From Bradyrhizobium sp. WBOS07 (GTDB lineage Bacteria > Pseudomonadota > Alphaproteobacteria > Rhizobiales > Xanthobacteraceae): a DNA stretch of 64,000 nt. Below, piece after piece: positions 1 through 9,031 of this stretch. A program made the position numbers and the translations under genes. The stretch spans positions 1,054,001 to 1,118,000 of the forward strand of contig NZ_CP029008.1 of the NCBI RefSeq assembly GCF_024585165.1, given 5' to 3'. The notes under the pieces were generated by a model. The model was not told the DNA's origin, ran no database searches, and worked only from the letters and a program-made list of their open reading frames with translations. The stretch's first letter is position 1, and each line of letters opens with the position of its first letter.

Positions 1-262
1 TGCCGCGATTGTAATAGGCATTGGCGTGCGCGGGATCGAGCCGGATGGTCGCGGTGTAGTCGGCTATGGCGCGGTCGGCATCGCCGGTCGCGGCATAAGC
101 GTTTGCTCGATTGTAGTAAGCGTTCGCGTCCCTGGGATCTCGCCGTATCGCCTCGGAAGCTGTGGCAATCGCAGCGTTCGTCTCGGCTTTGACGCGGTCG
201 TTGGCGCTTGCCGGGCCAGCGAAGACAAGAAGTGCAAAGCAATAGAATAATTTGCGAAGCAT
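1..262 (-). CDS. Secreted TPR-repeat protein, N-terminal part
   Basis: The reading frame begins at an ATG at 262 and runs off the left edge of the window, so only the first 87 codons are present. It opens with a signal peptide (MLRKLFYCFALLVFAGPASA) that ends in a good AxA-type cleavage site, which suggests export to the periplasm. After this come repeats of the tetratricopeptide type: a motif of the form DPRDANAYYNRANAYAATGD is followed by a second copy, DPAHANAYYNRG, in phase. TPR proteins are protein-protein adaptors, and the partner cannot be told from this fragment. The frame is clean and the signal peptide clear, so the call as an exported TPR protein is firm even though the rest is missing. 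Confidence 0.85.
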   Translation of the reverse strand, partial: MLRKLFYCFALLVFAGPASANDRVKAETNAAIATASEAIRRDPRDANAYYNRANAYAATGDADRAIADYTATIRLDPAHANAYYNRG

Positions 263-421
263 ATGAAAGCCCACGCGCGATATCGAGGACTGGGAGCGTT
301 AATTAAGCGACGCAAATTTACCGAAGCAACCTCCCGGATTGTGTGATCTAAATCACAGGAATGCGGCCGCACCAGGCATCGGCGGCCGCAACTTGCATCC
401 TGGATATCCGTGGCGGCTTGA

Positions 422-1176
422 TCAAGCCCGCGCCGCCATCGCGGCGGCTTCCGCCGCAGCGCGCTGCATGCTGGTCGACATCTCGTTCGTCACGGTGCTC
501 TGCTCCTCGATCGCCGCGGCCGTCGACGTCACATATTCGCTGACGTTGTTGATGGCCTGCTTGATCGCGCCGAGCGCGCTGACGACGTCGCCGGAGATGC
601 CGTTGAGGCTGCCGATCTCCGCGCCGATCTTGTCGGTGGCCTGCTTGGCCTGGTTGGCGAGGCTCTTGACCTCCGAGGCGACCACCGCGAAGCCGAATTC
701 TCGTTGGCACTGACGACAGTGCCGTCGAGCCTGAACTCGATCACGGCCTGGGCGCGGCCGATGGCGGCGATCTTCGAAGCATCCGTCATGCTGCGGATCT
801 TCTTCGCGGTGATGTCGGTCGCAATCTTGGCGACCATCACCGTCTTGCCGTTGCCGTCGAGCACCGGATTGTAGGATGCCTCGATCCAGACCTCGTGGCC
901 ATCCTTCGCGATCCGCTTGAATTCCCGCGCCTGATACTCGCCACGGTTCAATGCCGCCCAGAACGCCTTGTACTCGGCGCTGTCGCGCTGGTCGGCCGGC
1001 ACGAACATGGAATGATGCTTGCCCTGGATCTCGTCGAGCCGATAGCCGAGGGCGTCGAGGAAGTTCTTGTTGGCCGTGACGATCGTGCCATCAAGGTTGA
1101 ACTCGATCATGGCCTGCGAGCGGCCGATTGCATCGAGCCGTGCTTGGGCATCAACCTGGGACTTGCGACCGAACAT
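422..1176 (-). pseudogene. PAS / methyl-accepting chemotaxis protein with internal deletion and frameshift
   Basis: The 5' part (from ATG 1176, MFGRKSQVDAQARLDAIGRS) is a normal soluble PAS domain followed by the first strand of a second PAS domain (AVIEFRLDGTVVSANEN). At about 695-703 this is joined, out of frame, to the hairpin-tip and C-terminal half of a methyl-accepting signalling domain (FGFAVVASEVKSLANQAKQA, then a helical tail ending at the TGA at 422). In intact family members the rest of the second PAS and the first helix of the signalling domain lie between these points, so several hundred bases appear to be missing. Reading straight through the junction gives a nonsense Arg/Ser-rich tail that ends near 529. 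There is no membrane segment, so the parent was a cytoplasmic energy or redox chemoreceptor. The lesion is seen directly; whether it is natural or an assembly artefact cannot be told. A GAATTC lies at the junction. Confidence 0.85.
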
Positions 1177-1538
1177 CAGGGAATCTCCATCTCGAAATTA
1201 CGTGTACAGCTCGTAAGGGAAGTGACCGCGGCGGCGAAACAGCCGTACTCAAATCTACAATTCCCGCGAGTCCCCTGCACTCGGATGCAGCTCGGACGAG
1301 TTCACGCCGATGACGGCGGAAGCGGATACGCGATCATTCGTAAGGCAAAAGCTCGAACAAAGTTCTAATAGAAGTATCGGAAATCGGCGGTGCCGTAACG
1401 ATCTCTGCCTACGTCGCGATCACCGCGACGGACGGCGCAGTTTGAAATGACGCATCTCATTCAACGGCTTACGAAGTTGCCGCGCTGCATGCCGGACACG
1501 GAGTTTTCGCCACCGGCGTCGCGCGCTGATCCGTAGTC
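1177..1538. other. Gene-free stretch upstream of the PAS/MCP pseudogene
   Basis: These 362 bases hold no convincing gene. A 29-codon frame on the + strand at 1447 (MTHLIQRLTKLPRC...) has no ribosome binding site and ends at 1536. The stretch presumably holds the promoter of the minus-strand PAS/MCP gene, but no clear -35/-10 pair was recognised. Confidence 0.5.
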
Positions 1539-2345
1539 TTACGGCTGCGACGTCTTGTGCTTCGCTCGCCGACCGATCCCCCACAGCGTCAGATTCCAAG
1601 CAACGCAGGTGCCGAGCGCGAGGCACAGACCGACGCTTGATCCGAACGACACCACTGCCACGTGCAGGACGGCGATTGCCGTGCCGAATCCGAGCAGGCC
1701 CCAGGCGGAGTTGGCGAGCACGGCGGCCGTCGGCGGGCCGCCGATGCGCGGATGCAGGATCACCATGATGCTGGAGAACACGACGGGATACAGCGCGATG
1801 ATACCGCTGATGCGAGGCCCGACCCAGCCCGAGGTCGAGACCACGATGGCGACGAGCGTCGCTACCAGCGCAGCCCGCATCGGAACGTCATACCAGCGGC
1901 GCGTCACCAGCGGCATCTTCACGTGGCGGTAGCCGGCCAGCAGCGGAATGCAGATACCGAAGGCGATCAGGTTCGCGGCCAGCCCGGCGGTGAGCGACCA
2001 TTCGAACTGACGGACGATCGACGCAAGCACGATCCAGACCGCGACCGCGCTGCCACAACTCACCACGAGATCGTACCGCTGGGCCAGCACGACATAGGTG
2101 AGGCACATGAAGATGGTCGCCGCATTGATCGGAAGACTCGCCAGCGCACCTTGCGCGATGAAGGCGGCGTCGTGGTCGAGCGCGAGGAAGACGTAGGACG
2201 GACCGGCTGAGATCGGCAGGGTCGCGACCAGCGCGCCGATCACCGGTCCTGCGCGTTCGGTGATGATCGACGCCGTCACGACGAACGTCGCCGCGATCGC
2301 CATGCGCAGGAGCAGGAAGAGGATGAAATGGAGGTCGGGGGACAT
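1539..2345 (-). CDS. Conserved multi-pass membrane protein, unknown function
   Basis: This 268-residue protein is nearly all hydrophobic, with about eight predicted transmembrane segments separated by very short loops. It starts MSPDLHFILFLLLRMAIAAT and has glycine/proline-rich turns such as GPVIGALVATLPISAGPSYV and GWVGPRISGIIALYPVVFSS, repeated in the two halves. That internal similarity hints at a duplicated transporter-like fold. It ends with a basic tail (GRRAKHKTSQP), which would be cytoplasmic. I do not recognise the family and assign no substrate. It sits between a decayed chemoreceptor and an OsmC gene, separated from the latter by a repeat element, so the neighbours give no functional clue. 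Confidence 0.75.
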   Translation of the reverse strand: MSPDLHFILFLLLRMAIAATFVVTASIITERAGPVIGALVATLPISAGPSYVFLALDHDAAFIAQGALASLPINAATIFMCLTYVVLAQRYDLVVSCGSAVAVWIVLASIVRQFEWSLTAGLAANLIAFGICIPLLAGYRHVKMPLVTRRWYDVPMRAALVATLVAIVVSTSGWVGPRISGIIALYPVVFSSIMVILHPRIGGPPTAAVLANSAWGLLGFGTAIAVLHVAVVSFGSSVGLCLALGTCVAWNLTLWGIGRRAKHKTSQP

Positions 2346-2354
2346 CTTGGCTTC

Positions 2355-2514
2355 TTACCCTCCCCTGGAGGGGGAGGGGCGCTGTGCATGAAGCGAAGCG
2401 AAATGCGCAGCGGGGTGGGGTGATCTCTCGACACGAGCAGTCTGCGGCTTGGAGAGATCACCCCACCCCGCTCGCGCTACGCGCGATCGACCCTCCCCCT
2501 CCAGGGGAGGGTAA
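2355..2514. repeat. Inverted-repeat intergenic element, TTACCCTCCCC family
   Basis: The element begins TTACCCTCCCCTGGAGGGGG and ends with the reverse complement, CCCCCTCCAGGGGAGGGTAA. Inner arms also pair (GGTGGGGTGATCTCTC with GAGAGATCACCCCACC). It fills the gap between the ends of two minus-strand genes and would fold as a long hairpin in RNA of either strand. Variants with CTCTCCCGC arms occur at 39348-39490 and 48378-48438. Confidence 0.85.
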
Positions 2515-2519
2515 GAGAC

Positions 2520-3029
2520 TCACATCCGCTGCATCGACACCGAGACCTTTGGGCCGTTCTTGATGGTCTGGTAGACCACGCAATAGCGCTCGGTCAGCTT
2601 GAGCAGGAGATCGAGCTTGTCCTGCGGCGCGTCGGTGTCGACCTCGAAGCGCAGACGGATCTCGGCGAAGCCGACCGGGGTCTCCTTGTCGATGCCGAGC
2701 GTGCCGCGGAAATCGAGATCGCCCTCGGCATAGACGTTGCCGGTCTTCATGGGCACCTCGATCGCGGTCGCAACCGATTTCAGCGTGACGCCGGCACAGG
2801 CGACCAGGGCTTCGAGCAGCATGTCGCCGGAGCAGAGTTCGAGACCGGAGCCGCCGGTGGCCGGATGCAGGCCTGCCATCGCGATGGCGCGGCCGGTCTC
2901 GACCTTGCACGCGATGCCTTCGCTGTCGGTGGAGCCCTTGGCTTTCAGTGTGATCAGCGCGGTCTTGGGATCGCTCTTGTAGCGCTCCTTGATCGGAGCC
3001 TGCATCTGGCGCAGTTGGACGGCGTCCAT
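2520..3029 (-). CDS. OsmC family protein
   Basis: This 169-residue protein belongs to the OsmC/Ohr superfamily of cysteine-based peroxidases that reduce organic hydroperoxides. The two conserved cysteines are visible at about residues 66 (GLELCSGDML) and 78 (LVACAGVTLK), in the usual arrangement on the central helix, and the length is normal. The start ATG at 3029 is preceded by GGGAGAG about eight bases upstream. The gene follows the ABC transporter ATPase in the same direction after a 54-base gap and could be co-transcribed with it, though nothing links the two functions. Family membership is secure; whether the substrate is an organic peroxide or another thiol-reactive compound is not. Confidence 0.9.
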   Translation of the reverse strand: MDAVQLRQMQAPIKERYKSDPKTALITLKAKGSTDSEGIACKVETGRAIAMAGLHPATGGSGLELCSGDMLLEALVACAGVTLKSVATAIEVPMKTGNVYAEGDLDFRGTLGIDKETPVGFAEIRLRFEVDTDAPQDKLDLLLKLTERYCVVYQTIKNGPKVSVSMQRM

Positions 3030-3083
3030 CTTGTTCTCTCCCGGAAAAATTACCCTTCGATGTACCGGCTCGAAGCGAAATTG

Positions 3084-3869
3084 TCACCACCACATGGCCT
3101 GACCGGGACCCTGGGTTGCGTCACGGTCGGGCACGCTGCGGTCGAGCGAGCGGTCGAGTGACGTCAGCACGCTCCGCTTGAAATTCTCGAACAGCGGCGA
3201 ATTGCGGTCGCGCGGCCGGCCCAGATTGACCTCGATCTGGTCAAACAGCCGCCCGGGACGTGGCCGCATCACCAGGACACGGTCGGCCAGCACCACGGCT
3301 TCGTCGACGTCGTGTGTGACGAGAATGAGCGTCGGCCGCGTGTCGGCCCAGAGATCGAGCAGATGATCCTGGAGATCCCTGCGGGTAAAGGCATCGAGCG
3401 CGGAGAACGGCTCGTCGAGCAAGAGCACCTCAGGCTGCGGAACCAGCGCGCGTGCGATCGCGACGCGCTGCGCCTGCCCGCCCGAGAGCTCGCGGGGCCA
3501 GGCCTGCGCCTTGTCGGCCAGTCCTACGCGTTCGAGCGCGCGCATCACCTTCTCGCGCCGCGTCGCCGCCGGCAGATCGGCAAGTCCAAAACCGATATTG
3601 TCGGCGACGCTGAGCCAGGGCAAAAGCCGCGGCTCCTGGAAGATGATGCCGATCTTGGCATGGGGCGAATTGATCGCCTCGTCGTCGAGTGTCACCGTGC
3701 CCGAGGAGGCGCGATCGAGGCCGGCGATGGCGCGCAACAATGTCGACTTGCCGCAGCCGGAGCCGCCAATGATGGCGATGATCTCGCCTTGCCTGATCTC
3801 GGCGGAGAAGCGCGCCAGCGCCTCGACGCCGTTGGGATAGGTCTTGCTGACCCGATCGAGCGCCAGCAT
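3084..3869 (-). CDS. ABC transporter ATP-binding protein, nitrate/sulfonate/taurine type
   Basis: This 261-residue protein is the cytoplasmic ATPase of an importer. Visible motifs in order are Walker A (GGSGCGKST, about residue 36), the Q-loop (IIFQEPRLLPW), the ABC signature (LSGGQAQRVAIARAL), Walker B (VLLLDEPFSALD) and the switch histidine (VTHDVDEA). The short form, with the EPRLLPW Q-loop, is typical of the SsuB/TauB/NrtD group. It starts four bases after the permease stop codon, so the two are translationally close. With the permease and binding protein upstream it makes a complete three-part importer. Aliphatic sulfonates are a reasonable guess for the substrate, but taurine, nitrate or thiamine-precursor transporters have the same architecture. 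Confidence 0.92.
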   Translation of the reverse strand: MLALDRVSKTYPNGVEALARFSAEIRQGEIIAIIGGSGCGKSTLLRAIAGLDRASSGTVTLDDEAINSPHAKIGIIFQEPRLLPWLSVADNIGFGLADLPAATRREKVMRALERVGLADKAQAWPRELSGGQAQRVAIARALVPQPEVLLLDEPFSALDAFTRRDLQDHLLDLWADTRPTLILVTHDVDEAVVLADRVLVMRPRPGRLFDQIEVNLGRPRDRNSPLFENFKRSVLTSLDRSLDRSVPDRDATQGPGQAMWW

Positions 3870-3873
3870 CGCG

Positions 3874-4725
3874 TTACGCTCCCTTGGTGCGGCCGAACGC
3901 GTCCTGCCAGCGCAGGAAGGGCGCCGCCGCGATCTCGATCAGCCAGTCGGTGAGCTTGCCGAGGATGGCGAAGATCACGATGGCGGCGAGGATCTGCGCG
4001 GGCTTGCCGAGCTGCTGGCCGTCGAGCAGGAGATAGCCGAGGCCCTCGGAGGCGCCGATCAGCTCGGCCGCAACCACGAACATCCAGCCGAGACCAAGCC
4101 CGACGCGCAAGGATACGACATAGGCCGGCAGCACGGCGGGCAACAGGATGCGGCGGATCATCGCGAAGCCGGAAAGGCGGAAGGTGCGTCCGACCTCGAC
4201 GATCTTGCGATCGACCGAGAGGATGGCTCCCATCACGCCGAGATAGACCGGGAAGAACACGCCGACCGCAATCAGCGCGACCTTCGAGGTCTCGAAGATG
4301 CCGAGCCAGAGGATGAACAGTGGCACCCAGGCCAGCGACGGGATGGCGCGTAGCGCCTGCACGGTCGGATCGAGCAGCCGCCGCGCCAGCGACCAATAGC
4401 CGGAGATGGCGCCGAGCAGCGTGCCTGCGACCACGCCGAACGCGAAGCCGAGCGAGACCCGCCACAGCGTCGCTGCGATGTGGCGGACCAGCTCGCCGGA
4501 GCGGGCAAGCTCAGCGATGGTGGCAAAGACGCGCGAGGGCGGCGGCACCAGCCGCCCGTTGGACCAGCCGAGCCAGACCACGAGCTCCCAGCCGAGTGCG
4601 AGCGTCAGCGGCAGCAATATCCCAAGCAGCGGCCGCGCATAGCGTGACAGCCGCGAAGGCGCGGCAGCACTCTCGGCCGGTTCCGAGGTTTGTTGCAAAG
4701 CTGGCGCATCGGAGATCATGGTCAT
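3874..4725 (-). CDS. ABC transporter permease, nitrate/sulfonate/taurine type
   Basis: This inner-membrane permease has a hydrophilic N-terminus, a first membrane helix (LLGILLPLTLALGWELVVWL) and then the usual five-helix BPD-type core. The EAA-like cytoplasmic loop that contacts the ATPase is visible (EVGRTFRLSGFAMIRRILLPA). I chose the ATG at 4725 (MTMISDAPALQ); an upstream frame continues to 4818 but lies in the repeat element and gives an uncharacteristic Arg-rich leader, and 4719 is a second possible ATG. The resulting 283 residues fit the SsuC/TauC group. Gene order on the minus strand is binding protein, repeat element, permease, ATPase. The 230-base repeat-containing gap after the binding protein may uncouple expression of the two halves. 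Confidence 0.9.
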   Translation of the reverse strand: MTMISDAPALQQTSEPAESAAAPSRLSRYARPLLGILLPLTLALGWELVVWLGWSNGRLVPPPSRVFATIAELARSGELVRHIAATLWRVSLGFAFGVVAGTLLGAISGYWSLARRLLDPTVQALRAIPSLAWVPLFILWLGIFETSKVALIAVGVFFPVYLGVMGAILSVDRKIVEVGRTFRLSGFAMIRRILLPAVLPAYVVSLRVGLGLGWMFVVAAELIGASEGLGYLLLDGQQLGKPAQILAAIVIFAILGKLTDWLIEIAAAPFLRWQDAFGRTKGA

Positions 4726-4775
4726 TAGCAAGCGCGTCTGGTCGGGGAATGCAAGGGCGTGCGGCAATCTCGGTT

Positions 4776-4917
4776 GTCGCCCGGACAAGCGAAGCGCCGC
4801 TCCGGGGCCCATAACCACAGGGAGATGTGATTATGGGGACTCGGAATGACTATCTTCGCGCAACAACCACGCCCTGTGGTTATGGGTCCCGGGTTCGCTT
4901 CGCGCCCCGGGACGACA
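4776..4917. repeat. Intergenic palindromic repeat, CCCATAACCACAGG family
   Basis: Outer arms GTCGCCCGG.../...CCGGGACGAC flank inner arms CCCATAACCACAGGG and CCCTGTGGTTATGGG, giving a long imperfect hairpin. The same core, with GTCATTCCGGGGCGC-type or GTCGTCCC-type outer arms, recurs at 17944, 22896 and 25479. Shorter versions without the ATAACCACAGG core lie at 8913, 62491 and 63183. Here it separates the binding-protein gene from the permease gene of one ABC transporter. Confidence 0.9.
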
Positions 4918-4956
4918 GCGGAGTTTGTTGCGCGCGGCTTACCTCTTTCCTGCGAA

Positions 4957-5928
4957 CTAATTCGTCGGCAGCGGGACCTGGTCGTCGATCAAGGCATCCA
5001 GCGTCGCCTTCACGTCGACCTTGGCGTCGACGACGCCGGCCTGCTGCAGCGCGAGGCCGGCGGCAAGGATCGACTCGCGCTGCGGCGTGCCGATACGGCT
5101 GTGGGTGAGCTCGGTGCGTTCCTTCAGCTGCTTGTCGACGACGGCCTCGGGAAGCCTGGTCACGGCGATCAAGGTCTTCTTCAGTTCGTCGTAATTCGCC
5201 AGCGAATACTTTCGCGCTTCCTCGTACACGGCGAGCACGCGGCGGACGGCGTCCGGATGGTCCTTCAAGAATTGCTCACGCACATTGAGGATGCCCCAGG
5301 TGTTGGCGTCGGCCTTGCGGTAGAACAGCTTTGCGCCTTCCCCGACCTCGGCCTGCGCCATCATCGGATCGAGGCCGGCCCAGGCGTCGACGTCACCGCG
5401 GATCAGCGCGGTCTTGCCATCGGCGTGCTGGAGCAACACCGGCGTGATGTCCTTCTCGGTGAGACCGGCACCAAGCAGCGCACGCACCAGGAAGATGTGC
5501 GGATCGGTGCCGCGCGTCACCGCGACGCGCTTGCCCTTGAGGTCGGCGACGCCAGCGATCTTGGAATCCTTCGACGTCACCAGCGCAGTCCATTCGGGGC
5601 GCGAATAGACATAGATCGACTTGATCGGGTTGCCGTTGATCTTGGCCACCAGCGCCGCCGAGCCCGCGGTCGAGCCGAAATCGATCGAGCCGGCATTGAG
5701 GAATTCGAGCGCCTTGTTGGAGCCGGCCGACTGCACCCAGGTGACGGTGATCCCGTCCTTGGCGAACTCCTTCTCGAGCAGTCCCTTCTGCTTCAAGACC
5801 ATCGACACCGGATTGTAGGTCGCCCAGTCGATGCGGATTTCCTTGAGCGGATCCGCCGCCTTGGCCGCAGGTGTCACGGCGAGCGCAAACGCTCCCGCCA
5901 GCAGAATGCGTCGCGTCATCCAGGTCAT
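4957..5928 (-). CDS. ABC transporter substrate-binding protein, SsuA/TauA-like
   Basis: This 323-residue protein starts MTWMTRRILLAGAFALAVTP and ends its signal peptide at ...AAKA/ADPLKEIRIDW, so it is periplasmic. The mature part has the NMT1/THI5-like fold: IRIDWATYNPVSMVLKQKGL early, the ligand-loop signature SIDFGSTAGSAALVAK and GKRVAVTRGTDPHIFLVRAL in the middle. These are characteristic of aliphatic-sulfonate binding proteins. A strong GGAGG sits eight bases before the ATG at 5928; a second ATG at 5919 is possible. It is the first gene of the minus-strand importer operon and presumably sets its specificity. Sulfonates are the most likely ligand by family resemblance, not proven here. 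Confidence 0.9.
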   Translation of the reverse strand: MTWMTRRILLAGAFALAVTPAAKAADPLKEIRIDWATYNPVSMVLKQKGLLEKEFAKDGITVTWVQSAGSNKALEFLNAGSIDFGSTAGSAALVAKINGNPIKSIYVYSRPEWTALVTSKDSKIAGVADLKGKRVAVTRGTDPHIFLVRALLGAGLTEKDITPVLLQHADGKTALIRGDVDAWAGLDPMMAQAEVGEGAKLFYRKADANTWGILNVREQFLKDHPDAVRRVLAVYEEARKYSLANYDELKKTLIAVTRLPEAVVDKQLKERTELTHSRIGTPQRESILAAGLALQQAGVVDAKVDVKATLDALIDDQVPLPTN

Positions 5929-6116
5929 GCCCAGCCTCCTCCAAAACTTGGTTGTTTTTCAAGGAGTTATATCTGGAAATCAACGAGAAAATCCGTCCCC
6001 TGAAAGCCCGCCGGCCGAGAACAGACTTGCCCGAAGCCGCGGCTTTCCAGCATGGAACGACTATTGCCAGAGAATGGCGGGTGACAGCGCCCGTCACCTC
6101 TTATATCCGGTGAGAT

Positions 6117-8906
6117 ATGGACAGCATCGCGACTGAGCAGAAGGCCGGGGTGGACGATCGATTCGACACCGCGCGGATCACCGCCGCGGTCGATGCGCTT
6201 GCCGAGAAGCATCAGGGGCGCGAAGACGCGTTCCGCACCGCCATGGCGCAATTGCTCAAGGCCGAGCTGATCGCGGCGCGCGCCGCGGCACAGGAAATCC
6301 TTTTGAAGGACCGTCACGGCCGCCGCTGCGCCGAGCGGCTGTGTCACGTCCAGGACGAGATCATCCGCATCCTGTATTCTGCGGCGACCCGTCATCTCTA
6401 CCGCTCGCCGATCCCGAGCGGCGCCGAGCGCATGGCGGTGGTTGCGACCGGCGGCTACGGCCGCGGCCTGATGGCGCCCGAATCCGACATCGATCTGCTG
6501 TTCATCCTGCCCTACAAGCAGACCGCCTGGGGCGAGCAGGTGGCGGAGGCCATCCTCTATTGTCTCTGGGACATGGGGCTGAAGGTCGGCCACGCCACGC
6601 GCTCGGTCGACGAATCGATCCGGCAGGCGCGCGGCGACATGACCATCCGCACCGCGATCCTGGAGACGCGCTTCCTCACCGGCGACAGGCCGCTTTATGA
6701 CGAGCTGGTCGCGCGCTTCGACAAGGAGGTGGTGCAGGGCACCGCCTCGGAGTTCGTCACCGCAAAGCTCGCCGAGCGCGAGGAGCGGCATCGCCGCGGC
6801 GGCCAGTCGCGCTACTTGGTCGAGCCCAACGTCAAGGACGGCAAGGGCGCCCTGCGCGACCTGCATACGCTGTTCTGGATCGCCAAATACGTTTACCGCG
6901 TGCGCGACACCAGCGAGCTGGTCGAGCGCGGCGTGTTCGACGCGCAGGAATATCGCAGCTTCCGCCGCTGCGCCGATTTCCTCTGGTCGGTGCGCTGCAA
7001 TCTGCATTTCTACTGCAACCGCGCCGAAGAGCGCCTCTCCTTCGACCTCCAGCGCGAGATCGCGGTGCGGCTCGGCTACACCTCGCATCCCGGCATGCAG
7101 GACGTCGAGCGCTTCATGAAGCACTACTTCCTGGTCGCCAAGGAAGTCGGCAACCTCACCGCCATCCTCTGCGCCAAGCTCGAGGATCAGCAGGCCAAGC
7201 CTGCGCCGGTGCTGAGCCGGATGATGGCGCGGCTGCGGCCGAGCACGGTGAAGCGGCGCGTCCCCGACAGCGACGATTTCATCGTCGACAACAACCGCAT
7301 CAACGTCGCCGCGCCCGACGTCTTCAAGCACGATCCGGTCAATCTGATCCGCATCTTCCGCCTCGCGCAGAAGAACAATCTCGCCTTCCATCCGGATGCG
7401 ATGCGCGGCGTGACGCGTTCGCTGGGCCTGATCAACGCAGGCTTGCGCGAAAATCCCGAGGCCAACCGGCTGTTCATGGAGATCCTGACCTCCGACAACG
7501 CCGAGATCGTGCTGCGGCGGATGAACGAGACCGGCGTGCTCGGCCATTTCATCCGCGCCTTCGGCAAGATCGTCTCGATGATGCAGTTCAACATGTATCA
7601 TCACTACACCGTCGACGAGCACCTGATCCGCTGCATCGGCTTTCTCCAGGACATCGAGCGCGGCGGCGTCGAGGAATTCGCGCTCGCCAGCGATCTCATG
7701 CGCAAGACGAGGCCCGAGCACCGCGCGGTGATCTATATCGCTACGTTGCTGCACGACGTCGCCAAGGGCCGGCCGGAGGATCACTCGATCGCCGGCGCCA
7801 AGGTGGCGCGCCGGCTCTGCCCGCGGCTCGGCTTCAGTCCGGCCGACACCGAGCTGATCGCCTGGCTGATCGAGGAACATCTGACCATGTCCACGGTCGC
7901 GCAGTCGCGCGACCTGTCGGATCGCAAGACCATCGAGAATTTCGCCGCGGTGGTGCAGTCGGTCGAGCAGATGAAGCTCCTGACCATCCTGACCACGGCC
8001 GACATCCGCGGCGTCGGTCCCGGGGTGTGGAACGGCTGGAAGGCGCAGCTCTTGCGCTCGCTGTACTACGAGACCGAGCCGGTGCTCACCGGCGGCTTCT
8101 CAGAGGTCGATCGCGGCAAGCGCCTCGCGGCCGCCTATGCCGAGTTCCGCATGGCCTTTGCCGAATGGCCGGCGGACGAGCTCGATGCCTATATCGGCCG
8201 CCACTATCCGGCGTATTGGCTCAAGGTCGAGCTGCCGCGTAAGATCCGTCACGCCCGCTTCGTCCGCTCCAGCGAGCAGGCCGGGCACAAGCTCGCGATC
8301 AATGTCGGCTTCGACGAGGTGCGCGGCGTCACCGAGCTGACGATCTTCGCGGCCGACCATCCCTGGCTGCTCTCGATCATCGCCGGCGCCTGCGCCTCGG
8401 CCGGCGCCAACATCGTCGACGCCCAGATCTACACCACGACCGACGGCCGCGCGCTCGACACCATCTCGATCTCCCGGGAATACGACCGCGACGAGGACGA
8501 GGGACGGCGCGCCACCCGCATCGGCGAGATGATCGAGGACGTGCTGGAAGGCAAGCTGCGGCTGCCGGAGGTGGTGGCGCGGCGCACCGTGCGCAGCAAG
8601 GCGCGGCCCTTCGTGATCGAGCCGGAAGTGACCATCAACAACCAATGGTCCGACCGCTACACGGTGATCGAAGTCTCCGGCCTCGATCGCCCCGGCCTGC
8701 TCTACGAGCTGACCACGGCAATCTCGAAACTGAACCTCAACATCGCGTCAGCCCACGTCGCGACCTTCGGCGAGCGCGCGCGCGACGTGTTCTATGTCAC
8801 CGACCTCCTGGGCGCCCAGATCAACGCGCCGACCCGCCAGGCCGCGATCAAGAGCGCACTGACCCACGTGATGGCCGGCGACAAGGCGGTTCAGCCGGCG
8901 GCGTAG
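6117..8906 (+). CDS. glnD: Bifunctional [protein-PII] uridylyltransferase / uridylyl-removing enzyme
   Basis: GlnD is the primary nitrogen sensor of proteobacteria: it uridylylates PII proteins when glutamine is low and removes UMP when it is high. The 929-residue length matches the family. The N-terminal nucleotidyltransferase motif is GGYGRGLMAPESDIDLLFI near residue 115, followed by the GlnD-type helical domain. The HD domain with its metal-binding HD pair (YIATLLHDVAKGRPEDHS) is near residue 545. Two ACT domains close the protein, starting near residues 740 (VTELTIFAADHPWLLSIIAG) and 850 (YTVIEVSGLDRPGLLYELTT); these bind glutamine. ATG 6117 follows CCGGTGAG closely. It is divergent from the sulfonate-type importer and appears to be monocistronic. 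All key motifs are intact. Confidence 0.98.
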   Translation: MDSIATEQKAGVDDRFDTARITAAVDALAEKHQGREDAFRTAMAQLLKAELIAARAAAQEILLKDRHGRRCAERLCHVQDEIIRILYSAATRHLYRSPIPSGAERMAVVATGGYGRGLMAPESDIDLLFILPYKQTAWGEQVAEAILYCLWDMGLKVGHATRSVDESIRQARGDMTIRTAILETRFLTGDRPLYDELVARFDKEVVQGTASEFVTAKLAEREERHRRGGQSRYLVEPNVKDGKGALRDLHTLFWIAKYVYRVRDTSELVERGVFDAQEYRSFRRCADFLWSVRCNLHFYCNRAEERLSFDLQREIAVRLGYTSHPGMQDVERFMKHYFLVAKEVGNLTAILCAKLEDQQAKPAPVLSRMMARLRPSTVKRRVPDSDDFIVDNNRINVAAPDVFKHDPVNLIRIFRLAQKNNLAFHPDAMRGVTRSLGLINAGLRENPEANRLFMEILTSDNAEIVLRRMNETGVLGHFIRAFGKIVSMMQFNMYHHYTVDEHLIRCIGFLQDIERGGVEEFALASDLMRKTRPEHRAVIYIATLLHDVAKGRPEDHSIAGAKVARRLCPRLGFSPADTELIAWLIEEHLTMSTVAQSRDLSDRKTIENFAAVVQSVEQMKLLTILTTADIRGVGPGVWNGWKAQLLRSLYYETEPVLTGGFSEVDRGKRLAAAYAEFRMAFAEWPADELDAYIGRHYPAYWLKVELPRKIRHARFVRSSEQAGHKLAINVGFDEVRGVTELTIFAADHPWLLSIIAGACASAGANIVDAQIYTTTDGRALDTISISREYDRDEDEGRRATRIGEMIEDVLEGKLRLPEVVARRTVRSKARPFVIEPEVTINNQWSDRYTVIEVSGLDRPGLLYELTTAISKLNLNIASAHVATFGERARDVFYVTDLLGAQINAPTRQAAIKSALTHVMAGDKAVQPAA

Positions 8907-8912
8907 ACTTTT

Positions 8913-9017
8913 GTCATTCCGGGGCGCCGCGCAGCGGCGAGCCCGGAATCCATTCATCGGTACTGTCGGTGTGGCTCGATGGATTCCGGGTTCGCGCTGC
9001 GCGCGCCCCGGAATAAC
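8913..9017. repeat. Intergenic palindromic repeat, GTCATTCCGGGGCGC family
   Basis: Arms GTCATTCCGGGGCGC and GCGCGCCCCGGAATAAC, with inner arms GAGCCCGGAATCCAT and ATGGATTCCGGGTTCGC, form an imperfect hairpin directly after the glnD stop, between two convergent genes. Confidence 0.9.
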
Positions 9018-9031
9018 GCGGAGAGAGAGAC

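Noticed and set aside
695..700. GAATTC at the pseudogene junction as proof of a cloning chimera
   Set aside because: GAATTC also occurs at other ordinary positions in the window, for example inside glnD and the sigma-54 activator, so it is not evidence by itself.
1447..1536. 29-codon frame MTHLIQRLTKLPRC...
   Set aside because: No ribosome binding site, no recognisable similarity and too short to support alone.
5967..7880. Long minus-strand open frame antisense to glnD
   Set aside because: It is rich in His/Arg/Asp/Gly as expected for the antisense of a GC-rich gene, with no family similarity; glnD on the + strand is intact and explains the region.
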